From Simiduia agarivorans SA1 = DSM 21679 (GTDB taxonomy: Bacteria; Pseudomonadota; Gammaproteobacteria; Pseudomonadales; Cellvibrionaceae): a stretch of DNA of 64,000 nt. The stretch lies in the NCBI RefSeq assembly GCF_000305785.2, contig NC_018868.3:124001-188000 (forward strand), read 5' to 3'. Numbering within the stretch: the first letter of the stretch is position 1; every line of letters starts with the position of its first letter. Positions 56,756-64,000 of this stretch are shown piece after piece. The position numbers and the translations under genes were made by a program. Under the pieces are notes generated by a model, which had not been told where the DNA came from, ran no database searches, and saw only the letters and a list, made by a program, of their open reading frames with translations.

Positions 56756-57640
56756 ATGTTCAGACTGAATCATTGGCTCGGCATGGGCTTACTGTTGATG
56801 GGCAGCGCCGCTGTGGCGCAGGAAACGCAAGTGGAGATTGTTGCGACACCGGTGGCGGATCAGGTCTACATGCTCACCGGCAGTGGTGGCAATATGGGGT
56901 TGTCCGTCGGTGAAGACGGCGCTTTTCTGATTGACGATCAGTTTGCACCTTTGTCGGACAAGATTCAGGCCAGCATACGCACAGTGACAGACAAACCGGT
57001 CAAATTCCTTGTTAACACCCATTGGCATTTTGATCACACGGGTGGCAACGAAAACTTTGGCAAGTCGGGCAGTGTGATTGTGGCGCATAACAATGTACGT
57101 ACGCGCATGGCGGCCGGTGGTGTTATCGAGGCATTCAAGCGCACGGTGGAACCCGCATCGCCTGCGGCATTACCGGTTATTACCTTCGACACCGCAATGA
57201 CCTTTCATTTCAATGGCGATGCAATCCGCATCGAGCACCCTGCACCGGCCCACACGGACGGTGACGCAATCCTCTATTTTGAAAAAGCCAACGTAGTGCA
57301 CATGGGGGATATTTTTTTCAACGGCATGTATCCCTTCATTGATGCCGGCAGTGGCGGCAAGATGAAAGGGGTGATTGATGCCGTGGCTGGTGTGCTAGCC
57401 AAGATTGATGACAACACCAAAGTTATTCCCGGACACGGAAAGCTCAGCAACAAAGCCGAGCTGCGTGAGTACCACCAGATGCTGACCGCGGCCTATGAGC
57501 GGGTGGCCGCGATGAAAAACGCGGGCCGTTCGGCGGAGGAAGCAGTAGCCGCCAAACCGACCAAAGACCTGGACGCCAAATGGAACGGCGGTTTTTTAAA
57601 GGCTGATCAGTGGGTCGCCCTTATCTACGAGGCAATCTGA
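56756..57640 (+). CDS. periplasmic MBL-fold metallo-hydrolase
   Basis: 294 residues: signal peptide (FRLNHWLGMGLLLMGSAAVAQ), then a metallo-beta-lactamase fold with THWHFDHTGGNENF (the HxHxDH zinc motif), the third-strand His in PAPAHTDGDAIL, and a final IPGHGKL. The zinc ligands are complete for a class B-like or glyoxalase-II-like hydrolase, but the substrate is unknown and a beta-lactamase role is not implied. AAAGGA stands 7 bases before ATG 56756. The stop overlaps the GST start (TGATG). Confidence 0.9.
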   Translation: MFRLNHWLGMGLLLMGSAAVAQETQVEIVATPVADQVYMLTGSGGNMGLSVGEDGAFLIDDQFAPLSDKIQASIRTVTDKPVKFLVNTHWHFDHTGGNENFGKSGSVIVAHNNVRTRMAAGGVIEAFKRTVEPASPAALPVITFDTAMTFHFNGDAIRIEHPAPAHTDGDAILYFEKANVVHMGDIFFNGMYPFIDAGSGGKMKGVIDAVAGVLAKIDDNTKVIPGHGKLSNKAELREYHQMLTAAYERVAAMKNAGRSAEEAVAAKPTKDLDAKWNGGFLKADQWVALIYEAI

Positions 57641-58254
57641 TGCGTATTTTTGAAACCAAAACCGCGCCCAATGCACGGCGGGTACGCATGTTTCTCGCCG
57701 AAAAGCAGTTGCTGGACAGTGTGGAATTCGTGCAGGTGGATATTCAGACCGGTGAAAATCTTTCGGCCGATTATCGCAAGCGCAATGTAACCACCAAAAT
57801 TCCGGTCATGGAGCTCGAGGACGGCACCTGTATAGGTGAGTCGGTTGCTATCTGCCGCTATTTCGAGGCGCTTTACCCCACACCTTCTTTAATGGGGCAA
57901 ACCCCCTTGGCCCAAGCCACAATTGAGATGTGGCAGCGGCGGGCAGAGTTTCATCTGTTGTTGCCAGTGGGCATGTGTTTTCAACATACCACGGGCTATT
58001 TCAAAGACCGGATGACGCCGGTGCCGGCCTATGGTGAGGTGTGTGGAAAACAGGCGCTGGAGTTCATGGCTACGTTGAATGACCATCTGGCGGCCAGCCA
58101 GTATCTGGCGGGCGACACCTTCTCTATCGCCGATATCACTGCGCTCTGTGCCCTGGACTTCGCTCGTGTGGTCAAATTGCGCCCGGCGCCGGAGCTGACG
58201 CATTTGCTGCGTTGGCATGCCGAGGTGTCTGCGCGCCCGAGCGCTAAAGTCTAG
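57640..58254 (+). CDS. glutathione S-transferase family protein
   Basis: 204 residues with an N-terminal thioredoxin-like domain (MRIFETKTAPNARRVRMFLAEKQLLDSVEF, then TTKIPVMELEDGTCIGESVAICRYFEALYP) and an all-helical C-terminal domain. IPVMELEDG with cis-Pro and ESVAICRY is the glutathione site. ATG 57640 lies on the stop of the MBL gene, so translation is coupled, though MBL has a signal peptide and GST does not. A detoxification pair is one idea; the substrates are not indicated. Confidence 0.88.
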   Translation: MRIFETKTAPNARRVRMFLAEKQLLDSVEFVQVDIQTGENLSADYRKRNVTTKIPVMELEDGTCIGESVAICRYFEALYPTPSLMGQTPLAQATIEMWQRRAEFHLLLPVGMCFQHTTGYFKDRMTPVPAYGEVCGKQALEFMATLNDHLAASQYLAGDTFSIADITALCALDFARVVKLRPAPELTHLLRWHAEVSARPSAKV

Positions 58255-58297
58255 GCAGTTCACCGCAGGCTGATAAAGCCGTGGCGATGACCCTGTT

Positions 58298-59671
58298 TTA
58301 AGGCGTCATCGCCAAAGCTGGCGTTTTACTCACAGGAAATTGACTGAAGGTGGCCTGCGCATCTTCTTTTATTGTCTGCTGTTCTTCAGGGATATCCTCA
58401 ATAACCCTGTGCAGCAGGTTTTTCAGATGGTTGAGCTGGACGTCGACCTGGTCATACATGACGGCAGTTTCGGTCAGCTGTTCGGTTTCTTCATGGGTGT
58501 TTTTGCCTGCCAGCTCAGTCAGCCAATCAACATGTTCATCCTGCATGATCCCGGCGCGCACGATGGAAATGGCCAGGCGGCCAAGCATAGAGGCGATTGA
58601 CCGATTCAACGGGTGTTTGGTCTGCGCAATCAGCTTTCTGGCCAAGGTTCTGATGGATTCAAAATAACTCACCAGCGATTGATGCCGGTCCAGCAATTGG
58701 CGTGCGCTGTTCAATGCCGGTACCGGTGTTGTGGGCTTTGGTGTGCGGCCAAACAGCACGGCAGTGGCTTTGAATACCTGTTCGAAATGCAAGTGATCGT
58801 TCAATTTCAGTGCAACGAGAATCATCCGGTGGGTGTGCTCGCCGAACGCGGCGTACTGCCTGAAACCATCGACAATGTCATCGGTAATACCGATGATCTG
58901 CGAGGCGATTGTCAGCTCATCACCAAAGCGTTGATGCGGATAACCCGTGCCGTCGGTGCGCTCGTGGTGGTCCAATACGGCTTGGCCTACCTCTTTGGGC
59001 AGATGGGGAACCGAGTCCAGGAAGCGTTTGGCAATAATCGGGTGGGCGAGCAGCGAGTGCCATTGGTCGGCACTGAAATCGGTTTTCTGGGTGGCTAATT
59101 CATGGGGAATGTAAAGAAAACCGCAGTCATGGGTCAGCGCCGCCATAAATATGATTTGCTGTTCGCGTTCCGAGCGTTGCATCTGCAGCGCAATGGCTAA
59201 TCCGGCAATGGCGGTAAACAGAGCGTTGCGATAAATATCGGGGAGTCGGTTGGCCAGCACGGTCAGGTTTTGCTTGATGAGCGGAAACTGGCCGTAGTAT
59301 TTGCACATCTTCCTCAGATTCTGGTCAAAGGGCTCTGCCCCGGCCACCGATTGCAGGCCCGGCACCGTGCGGGCAAATTTTTTCAGGTGCTGGTGCAGTT
59401 GCGCAGCATCAAAGGTCTCAGACAGTTGGATGCACTGCTCAATGGGCTTGATCAATTTGTGTTGCACAATGATCTGTGCACGGCGTTCGGTAAAATCTTC
59501 GCCTTTCTTGAGTACCACCGCGCCCTGGCGATTGCAGATATCTTCGCTGGCCACCACCTTCTGGGTTTTGTTTAGTGTGGACAGGTGCTGGCAGAAGAAC
59601 GGATTGCCGTCCTGTTCGCTGGCGGCCTGTACCGCTTTACGCTCCAGTAAGTAGTGTGCGCCGAAGTCCAT
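58298..59671 (-). CDS. HD-GYP domain protein
   Basis: 457 residues with a central HD-GYP domain: ALTHDCGFLYIPHELA (HD pair; the Lys usually seen after HDxG is Phe here), DSVPHLPKEVGQAVLDHHERTDGTGYPHQRFGDEL (HHE and GYP intact) and ITDDIVDGF. Such domains break down cyclic di-GMP. An N-terminal part (1-130) has no recognised domain; the C-terminal 110 residues are helical and include a Glu/Thr-rich end. The Lys-to-Phe change makes full activity uncertain. Confidence 0.87.
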   Translation of the reverse strand: MDFGAHYLLERKAVQAASEQDGNPFFCQHLSTLNKTQKVVASEDICNRQGAVVLKKGEDFTERRAQIIVQHKLIKPIEQCIQLSETFDAAQLHQHLKKFARTVPGLQSVAGAEPFDQNLRKMCKYYGQFPLIKQNLTVLANRLPDIYRNALFTAIAGLAIALQMQRSEREQQIIFMAALTHDCGFLYIPHELATQKTDFSADQWHSLLAHPIIAKRFLDSVPHLPKEVGQAVLDHHERTDGTGYPHQRFGDELTIASQIIGITDDIVDGFRQYAAFGEHTHRMILVALKLNDHLHFEQVFKATAVLFGRTPKPTTPVPALNSARQLLDRHQSLVSYFESIRTLARKLIAQTKHPLNRSIASMLGRLAISIVRAGIMQDEHVDWLTELAGKNTHEETEQLTETAVMYDQVDVQLNHLKNLLHRVIEDIPEEQQTIKEDAQATFSQFPVSKTPALAMTP

Positions 59672-59760
59672 AGATGCGTCCCTGATACTCGCTGCGGGTC
59701 AATTCGCTCCCCTAAGAGTGTAGCCAAGACTTGTAGGGTGGCTAGCAGGACACCGGAGAT

Positions 59761-60219
59761 TCAGGTGGGGAGAACGCGGGACTGCTTGATGGCCTGCAGG
59801 CTGAAAGTCGATACGATGTTTTTGACGCCAGGAAATTTGAGGATGCGGCGCATGGAGATATGGGCAAAGTCGTCGATATTGCTGGCCACGACTTTCAGCA
59901 TGAAATCGTATTCGCCACTGGTTGCATAGCACTCCATGATGCTGCTTTCGGCTTCTACGGCATCCAGAAAGCCCTGGGTTGCGCTCTCCGAGCGTTGGTC
60001 CAGTGTTACCTGGACAAAGGCGGTGACATCCAGCCCGAGTTTGCGCTGGTCCACAATGGCGGCATAACCGCTGATGACGCCGGCTTCCTCCAGTTGTTTA
60101 ACGCGACGGAAACAGGGGGATTCGCTCAGTCCTACCTGTTGGGCGAGCTCTACATTGCTGGTGCGGCCATTTTGTTGAAGCAGTCGTAAAATACGTCGTT
60201 CACTGTCGCTGAATTTCAT
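59761..60219 (-). CDS. Lrp/AsnC-family transcription regulator
   Basis: 152 residues: an N-terminal winged helix (KFSDSERRILRLLQQNGRTSNVELAQQVGLSESPCFRRVKQLEEAGVI) and a ligand-binding RAM domain (GYAAIVDQRKLGLDVTAFVQVTLDQRSE). ATG 60219 is used; a start 16 codons upstream adds residues not seen in the family. The effector is unknown. It stands between two HD-GYP genes on the same strand, 89 bases upstream of one and 34 bases downstream of the other. Confidence 0.92.
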   Translation of the reverse strand: MKFSDSERRILRLLQQNGRTSNVELAQQVGLSESPCFRRVKQLEEAGVISGYAAIVDQRKLGLDVTAFVQVTLDQRSESATQGFLDAVEAESSIMECYATSGEYDFMLKVVASNIDDFAHISMRRILKFPGVKNIVSTFSLQAIKQSRVLPT

Positions 60220-60253
60220 GCTTGGTATCCTTGCAACCCAGCGCATTGTGGCC

Positions 60254-61504
60254 TCAGCCGATGGCAAAACTCAAGCCGCGGGCCTTAAAATCCCGAATGA
60301 AAATCCCGAAACTGCCGTCTACGTGTAGCTGCCTGATCAGGTGGTCCCGGCCCAGTTCGCCCGAGCGTGTGAGCGACAAATCGAGAAACTCCTGCTCGCA
60401 GGGTTGTTTGTCCGGACCGCATACTTTGATGATTTTCGGGAGGTGGTGTGCTTCTTCGTTGGTCGCGATGACCAGACCGACCATGCCGTTTTCAAGCTCA
60501 ACGATACTGCCGGGCGGGTACAGACCGATAAACTGGATGAACTCCAGCACAAGGGCTTCATCAAATTGGCTGCCGCGGGCTTCATAGAGAATCCGCAACG
60601 CTTCGGTGACAGGCCGTGCGGGTGCATAACAGCGATGGCTGGTGATGGCATCGAAGGTATCCACAATAGAAATCAGGCGGGTGATTTTACCGATGTCGGT
60701 GGCGTCCAGTTTGCGAGGATAGCCCCCGCCATCCAGCCTTTCGTGGTGCGCATGAGCGGCTTCAATGACCTGCTTGGCGATGTTGGGGGTCTGTTGCAGT
60801 AAGTTACGCCCATGCACCACATGCGCGCGCATGGCGCGCATTTCCTTCTCGGACAACTCGCCGGGTTTGTTGAGGATCTCTGACGGGACCCTCATCTTGC
60901 CCACATCGTGAAGCAACCCGGCCATGCCCAATTGAAATAGCTGTTGTTCGGCCAGTTGCAGATGGCGGCCAAATGCGATGGCCAGAATGCACACGTTGAG
61001 ACAGTGCTCTGCCGTGTATTCATCCTGATCGCGTATCTTTGACATCCACAGCAGGGCATCGGGGTTGCTCAGGATACTGTCCACGCAGTGCTGAACAGTG
61101 CTTTCTGCCTGATCAAAAGCGATAGGGGGGCCGGAGGACGCTTTGGTCAGCAGGTTTTTGGTGACAGTCCGGCTGGTGTCGTAAATCTTGCGCGCCCTGG
61201 CGTGCTCAGCCTGCGCCGATTGCTTGATGGCGTGGATTTGTCGTCGGCCAGGATCCTGCGGATGGGTGGATTCATGGCCAACGCCTTCCCACACCTCTTC
61301 GGCGACATCGATCCACACGTAACGGCAGTACTCTCTGAGCTTGGCAATGTCACTTGCATGCTCGATGCGAAAGCCCTGAAGCAAGAAGGGGGTTTCGAGC
61401 CAGTCACGATCCAGTTTGCAGACAAACATGCCTGGTCGCAGGTCGTCCACCGCGACTTTGCGGCTGCCAAGGCGGGTGGACTTACGGGTGGTGTCGGCGG
61501 GCAT
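60254..61504 (-). CDS. HD-GYP phosphodiesterase with DUF3391 domain
   Basis: 416 residues: N-terminal DUF3391 (about 10-75, RKVAVDDLRPGMFVCKLDRDWLETPFLLQGF), a Pro/Lys-poor middle, and a complete HD-GYP domain: AGLLHDVGKMRVPSEILNKPGELS, AHHERLDGGGYPRKL and SIVDTFDAITSHRCY. All metal and GYP residues are present, so a working cyclic-di-GMP phosphodiesterase is expected. The gene lies upstream of the Lrp gene, which may be co-transcribed. Confidence 0.92.
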   Translation of the reverse strand: MPADTTRKSTRLGSRKVAVDDLRPGMFVCKLDRDWLETPFLLQGFRIEHASDIAKLREYCRYVWIDVAEEVWEGVGHESTHPQDPGRRQIHAIKQSAQAEHARARKIYDTSRTVTKNLLTKASSGPPIAFDQAESTVQHCVDSILSNPDALLWMSKIRDQDEYTAEHCLNVCILAIAFGRHLQLAEQQLFQLGMAGLLHDVGKMRVPSEILNKPGELSEKEMRAMRAHVVHGRNLLQQTPNIAKQVIEAAHAHHERLDGGGYPRKLDATDIGKITRLISIVDTFDAITSHRCYAPARPVTEALRILYEARGSQFDEALVLEFIQFIGLYPPGSIVELENGMVGLVIATNEEAHHLPKIIKVCGPDKQPCEQEFLDLSLTRSGELGRDHLIRQLHVDGSFGIFIRDFKARGLSFAIG

Positions 61505-61592
61505 GAGGACGAGATCTGACTCCGGTAACGCTTGTAGTCGTTGGGAATATCTTACTGCCCGGCCTCATGACTGACCAGTTCCGATCGGCAGT

Positions 61593-61874
61593 TTATTCGT
61601 ATTTGCACAAATAGGCGGTTTGCACAGCCACTTTGAGGTGAAATTGCTGGTTGGCTTCCACGATGAAGGTTTCACCGGCATTAAATGTTTGCCAGTCCTC
61701 GCGACCGGGCAGTTGCACGGTAAGGGCGCCGCTGACAACGGTCATGTATTCCTTCTGGCTGGTGCCAAAGGTGAACTCGCCGATATCCATCACGCCTACG
61801 GTGGCGGGCAGATCGGTAGTCTGAAACGCAATGGAAGCGACTTTGCCGTCGAAATACTGGTTAGTTTTGAACAT
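61593..61874 (-). CDS. ppnP: pyrimidine/purine nucleoside phosphorylase
   Basis: 93-residue cupin of the YaiE/PpnP family, which phosphorolyses several nucleosides. [57 protein letters not shown] and [17 protein letters not shown] match the family over the whole length. It lies between an HD-GYP gene and the tRNA-Asn gene. The terminator of the tRNA gene lies directly upstream of it, so it must have its own promoter in the short gap. Confidence 0.93.
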   Translation of the reverse strand: MFKTNQYFDGKVASIAFQTTDLPATVGVMDIGEFTFGTSQKEYMTVVSGALTVQLPGREDWQTFNAGETFIVEANQQFHLKVAVQTAYLCKYE

Positions 61875-61912
61875 GTTTATACCTGTGACAGAGTTTGTTG
61901 TAGTTAAACGAA

Positions 61913-61945
61913 AAAAGCCCTGAATACAGGGTATTCAGGGCTTTT
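61913..61945 (-). terminator. rho-independent terminator of tRNA-Asn
   Basis: AAAAGCCCTGAATAC (61913-61927) and GTATTCAGGGCTTTT (61931-61945) form a perfect 15-base stem with a 3-base loop (AGG). Read on the minus strand it ends in a T run just after the tRNA 3' end. Confidence 0.92.
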
Positions 61946-61950
61946 AAATA

Positions 61951-62025
61951 TGGCTCCGGTGGCTGGGATCGAACCAGCGACCAACGGATTAACAGTCCGC
62001 TGCTCTACCGCTGAGCTACACCGGA
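61951..62025 (-). tRNA. tRNA-Asn (GTT)
   Basis: A 75-base tRNA on the minus strand. Acceptor stem TCCGGTG/CACCGGA pairs over 7 bases; the D-loop is TAGCTCAGC..GGTAGAGC, the anticodon stem-loop is CGGACTGTTAATCCG with anticodon GTT (Asn), and the T-arm has GGTTCGATC. CCA is encoded. The discriminator is G. Confidence 0.95.
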
Positions 62026-62217
62026 AAAACGGCTTCCTCTGTGGAAGTGGCGCGTATCTTATTGTCAGAGTTTTAAGTGGTCAAGCGATTTTTATAAAAA
62101 AATTCATGGGCTTAGCGAAAGCCGGCTCTTGCTGTTCACAGGCTATGCAGCTTGGCTAAATCGCGCACAGTGTGGGCAGGTTTTGCATCTGGCAGTGCGT
62201 CAGTGCACACTGCAGGC

Positions 62218-62862
62218 ATGACTGCTGTCTCGACTCGCCCGCCCCAAACCAACCCCCTGCTGGGCCCCATTGGCGCCCGCCTGGACATGCTCACGGCGTC
62301 GATGCCGTTGGCCGGAGAATTGAAAGAAGGGGACCTGCTCGGTTGGTTGCGCGCAGAGGGATGGGTTGAGGACCGGCTGGCTGACAGCGCCTTGTACAAG
62401 GTGCACTTTCTGATGCGCAACGCCCTTTACCGGCTCATGCCGGAATACCCAGGCTTTTCCTGGCATCTGGATGTATTGGGTGTGCGCTGGCAGGCGCTCG
62501 ACACCGGCACCGGACAGGAGGGGCGGTCACTGGCGCACGCGCCGGGCAGTGCTGCCTTGGCTGAATACTACTTGAACTGGGCCAATCTGGATCTGAGTGC
62601 GGACGACGTCGAGCGGTTGCTGGACAGCTTTTGGCGTCGGTACGCCGGGTTTACTGCCGAAGACCAGATCGCGCCGGCATTGGCTGCCTTAGGCTTGTCT
62701 GCACTGCCGGAAGACCTCGGTGCGCTCAAACACCATTACCGGCGTCGGGTGGCGTTGGCGCATCCGGATAAAGGTGGCGCGCAGGCCGACACGGCTGAAA
62801 TGCAGCGCCTGAATGATGCCTACGCCAGGCTCAAACTCGTTCTGAAAGCAAAAGAACCCTGA
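62218..62862 (+). CDS. DnaJ-related protein with C-terminal J domain
   Basis: 214 residues in the form of the DNA-J related family: an N-terminal helical region (NPLLGPIGARLDMLTASMPLAGELKEGDLLGWLRAEGW and KVHFLMRNALYRLMPEYPGFSWHLDVLGVRWQ) and a C-terminal J-domain core with YRRRVALAHPDKGG (HPD motif) and MQRLNDAYARLKLVL. It may recruit an Hsp70. ATG 62218 is chosen as near the family start, but the ribosome site is weak, and a TTG at 62152 is open. The 3' end overlaps the convergent methylase by 32 bases. Confidence 0.83.
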   Translation: MTAVSTRPPQTNPLLGPIGARLDMLTASMPLAGELKEGDLLGWLRAEGWVEDRLADSALYKVHFLMRNALYRLMPEYPGFSWHLDVLGVRWQALDTGTGQEGRSLAHAPGSAALAEYYLNWANLDLSADDVERLLDSFWRRYAGFTAEDQIAPALAALGLSALPEDLGALKHHYRRRVALAHPDKGGAQADTAEMQRLNDAYARLKLVLKAKEP

Positions 62863-63880
62863 AGCTGCCGTTATCGGCCAGCGTTTGACACTGCCGGAAA
62901 CGGCCTGCCAGGCGTTTTTCCACACCGACAAAGCGGTTCACTACCCAGATGGCGCGGCCGTCGCGCGTCAGCCACCGGTGGGTGGCCTGCAGGAATTTAT
63001 CGGTCAGGTCGCCGGTGGCATCAAATCCCTGGTGAAACGGGGGGTTGCAGAGTATCAGGTCTACCGGCGCGGCCAATGGCGACCCATTGGTGTCCAAGCC
63101 GCGATCGCCCGCAAACACCTGGGTGGTCGGGTCGCAATTGGCGGTGGTGCAGGCGAGGGCGGCGGCACAATTGTCGGTGGCAAGCCATTCGATGCCCGGC
63201 TCTTGCAGCAGCGCTTGCGCGCCCGCGGTCAGCAAACCATAGCCACAGCCCAGATCGAGGATGCGCCGGGGCTGAATCGTGTCCCGGTGTTCCGCCAGTG
63301 TCGCCAGCAACAGCAGGCTGCCCTCATCCAGCTTTTGCCAGCCAAAGGTGCCCGGTTTGCTGCGCAAGGTTTGCCCCTGATAAGTCAGTATGGGGCGCAC
63401 GCGGGCGTAATCCATGTCATCCACCGGTGGGGAGCCGGCCTGTGCCACCGCGAATGTAGCTACGTAAAGGTTGCCGGTCTTTTTGAGTTTGCCGCCTTGC
63501 AGGCGCGCTGCCGCGAGTGTGGCCAGCGTTTTTATGCCCTCGTTTTTCCGCCCGAGCATCAGTATCTCGGTGCCGGGCGCCAGCCGGTCTGCGATTTCGT
63601 TGATCAGGTGCGCCACCACCGCTTTTTCTTTAGACACCTGGTACACCACGCGCTGGATGCGCGCAGGCTCTGAGAGTGCGGTCAGATCCCAGTCGCTGAA
63701 ATGGCGCTGTGGCAGCTGCTGCGCGCGCGCCTGGATATCCCAGCGGTTGGTCAGCAGGGTCACGCTGTCGGGCGCGCGGTGAACCAGGTGCAGCACGTTT
63801 TCATCGGCCAGCCACAGGGTGTGTTCCGGTGAGTGGGTCAGTAAGTCCAGCAGCAATTGATCTTCCGATGCGTGGCTCAT
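62831..63880 (-). CDS. RsmC/RlmG-family rRNA (guanine-N2) methyltransferase
   Basis: About 349 residues: an N-terminal non-catalytic methylase-like half and a C-terminal SAM domain with RRILDLGCGYGLLTAGAQ, LATDNCAAALACTTANC and the catalytic LILCNPPFHQGFD. Length and NPPFH are those of RsmC (16S G1207) and RlmG (23S G1835); RsmC is the slightly better guess. ATG 63880 is used, as the 15 residues before it in the longer frame are not conserved. Ends convergent with the DnaJ-related gene. Confidence 0.9.
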   Translation of the reverse strand: MSHASEDQLLLDLLTHSPEHTLWLADENVLHLVHRAPDSVTLLTNRWDIQARAQQLPQRHFSDWDLTALSEPARIQRVVYQVSKEKAVVAHLINEIADRLAPGTEILMLGRKNEGIKTLATLAAARLQGGKLKKTGNLYVATFAVAQAGSPPVDDMDYARVRPILTYQGQTLRSKPGTFGWQKLDEGSLLLLATLAEHRDTIQPRRILDLGCGYGLLTAGAQALLQEPGIEWLATDNCAAALACTTANCDPTTQVFAGDRGLDTNGSPLAAPVDLILCNPPFHQGFDATGDLTDKFLQATHRWLTRDGRAIWVVNRFVGVEKRLAGRFRQCQTLADNGSFRVLLLSERV

Positions 63881-63908
63881 GCAGTGTCCGTTGGGTGTGA
63901 ATAGGGGA

Positions 63909-64000
63909 TTATTGCACGCTTGCAATTTCTGCCGCAGTCAGCGGCCGGTATTGACCGGGTGTCAGTGTCGGGTCCAGCAATATCTCGCCGATACGCTCAC
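63909..64000 (-). CDS. C-terminus of a probable RsuA-family pseudouridine synthase (cut by window edge)
   Basis: Only 30 codons are visible. The minus-strand frame reads ERIGEILLDPTLTPGQYRPL followed by TAAEIASVQ and a stop. The pattern RIGxxxLdxxLxPGQYRxLT is that of the last strand and tail of RsuA/RluE-type synthases. Too little is seen for a firm name. It lies 28 bases upstream of the RsmC-like start, so the two are probably in one transcript. Confidence 0.5.
   Translation of the reverse strand, partial: ERIGEILLDPTLTPGQYRPLTAAEIASVQ

Noticed and set aside
56756..57640. An acquired beta-lactamase.
   Set aside because: The zinc motif is general to MBL-fold hydrolases; composition equals that of its neighbours, and no resistance context is visible.

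Overview
The window is chromosomal DNA of a marine-type gammaproteobacterium, most likely a member of the Cellvibrionaceae/Cellvibrionales or a near relative. This is an inference from gene order and content. The left part (leuCDB-asd-fimV-truA-trpF-trpBA-accD-folC-dedD-cvpA-purF-metZ) has the order typical of Pseudomonas and its relatives. A secreted PL7 alginate lyase with a ricin-type lectin domain, an Na+-pumping oxaloacetate decarboxylase and several cyclic-di-GMP-type proteins fit a marine polysaccharide degrader. Coding density is high, the DNA is moderately GC-rich, and many genes overlap by 1-4 bases.

Layout. 1-7 kb: leucine biosynthesis (leuC cut by the window edge), asd, a terminator, then the polar hub/pilus protein FimV. 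7-18 kb: truA, tryptophan genes, accD-folC-dedD, cvpA-purF-metZ. 17-22 kb: a MoxR ATPase / DUF58 / transglutaminase (TgpA) cluster, with an unusual MshEN-like plus CheX-like protein inserted in it. 22-24 kb: a TrmH-type RNA methylase and a Rossmann protein on the minus strand. 24-26.2 kb: an AT-richer two-gene islet (Sel1-repeat protein and a small secreted protein). 26-30 kb minus strand: CBS protein, pdxJ, periplasmic cyclophilin, SH3/YgiM protein, YciI, VC0807-type membrane protein. 30-37 kb plus strand: rnm(yciV)-yciO-scpA-scpB-rluB, then a frameshifted ygiQ and yaeQ. 37-40.7 kb: degenerate GGDEF protein, a CpxAR-like two-component system and a divergent CpxP/Spy-like protein. 40.7-46 kb: alginate lyase, AbgT transporter, SrmB-type helicase. 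45.9-47.1 kb: a repeat-rich stretch. 47-51.5 kb minus strand: FAD oxidoreductase, ABC exporter, dusC. 51.6-55 kb: oadGAB. 55-64 kb: DegV, CheX, MBL hydrolase plus GST, two HD-GYP proteins around an Lrp regulator, ppnP, tRNA-Asn, a DnaJ-related protein, an RsmC/RlmG-type methylase and the tail of a probable pseudouridine synthase.

Most of the window is housekeeping DNA. The unusual signals are: (1) a 267-bp element at 45876-46142 with near-matching terminal inverted repeats enclosing a 36-bp-armed hairpin and a second segmented hairpin, whose imperfect pairs are largely G-U if the plus strand is transcribed; (2) three tandem 118-bp units at 46716-47069, in which the last ~25 codons of an oxidoreductase gene and a palindrome have been repeated; (3) a four-repeat MshEN-like protein fused to a degenerate CheX-like domain inside the MoxR-DUF58-TgpA cluster; (4) 18 perfect GCAGAA repeats at the end of scpB; (5) a one-base frameshift at an A7 run in ygiQ; and (6) the AT-rich Sel1 islet.
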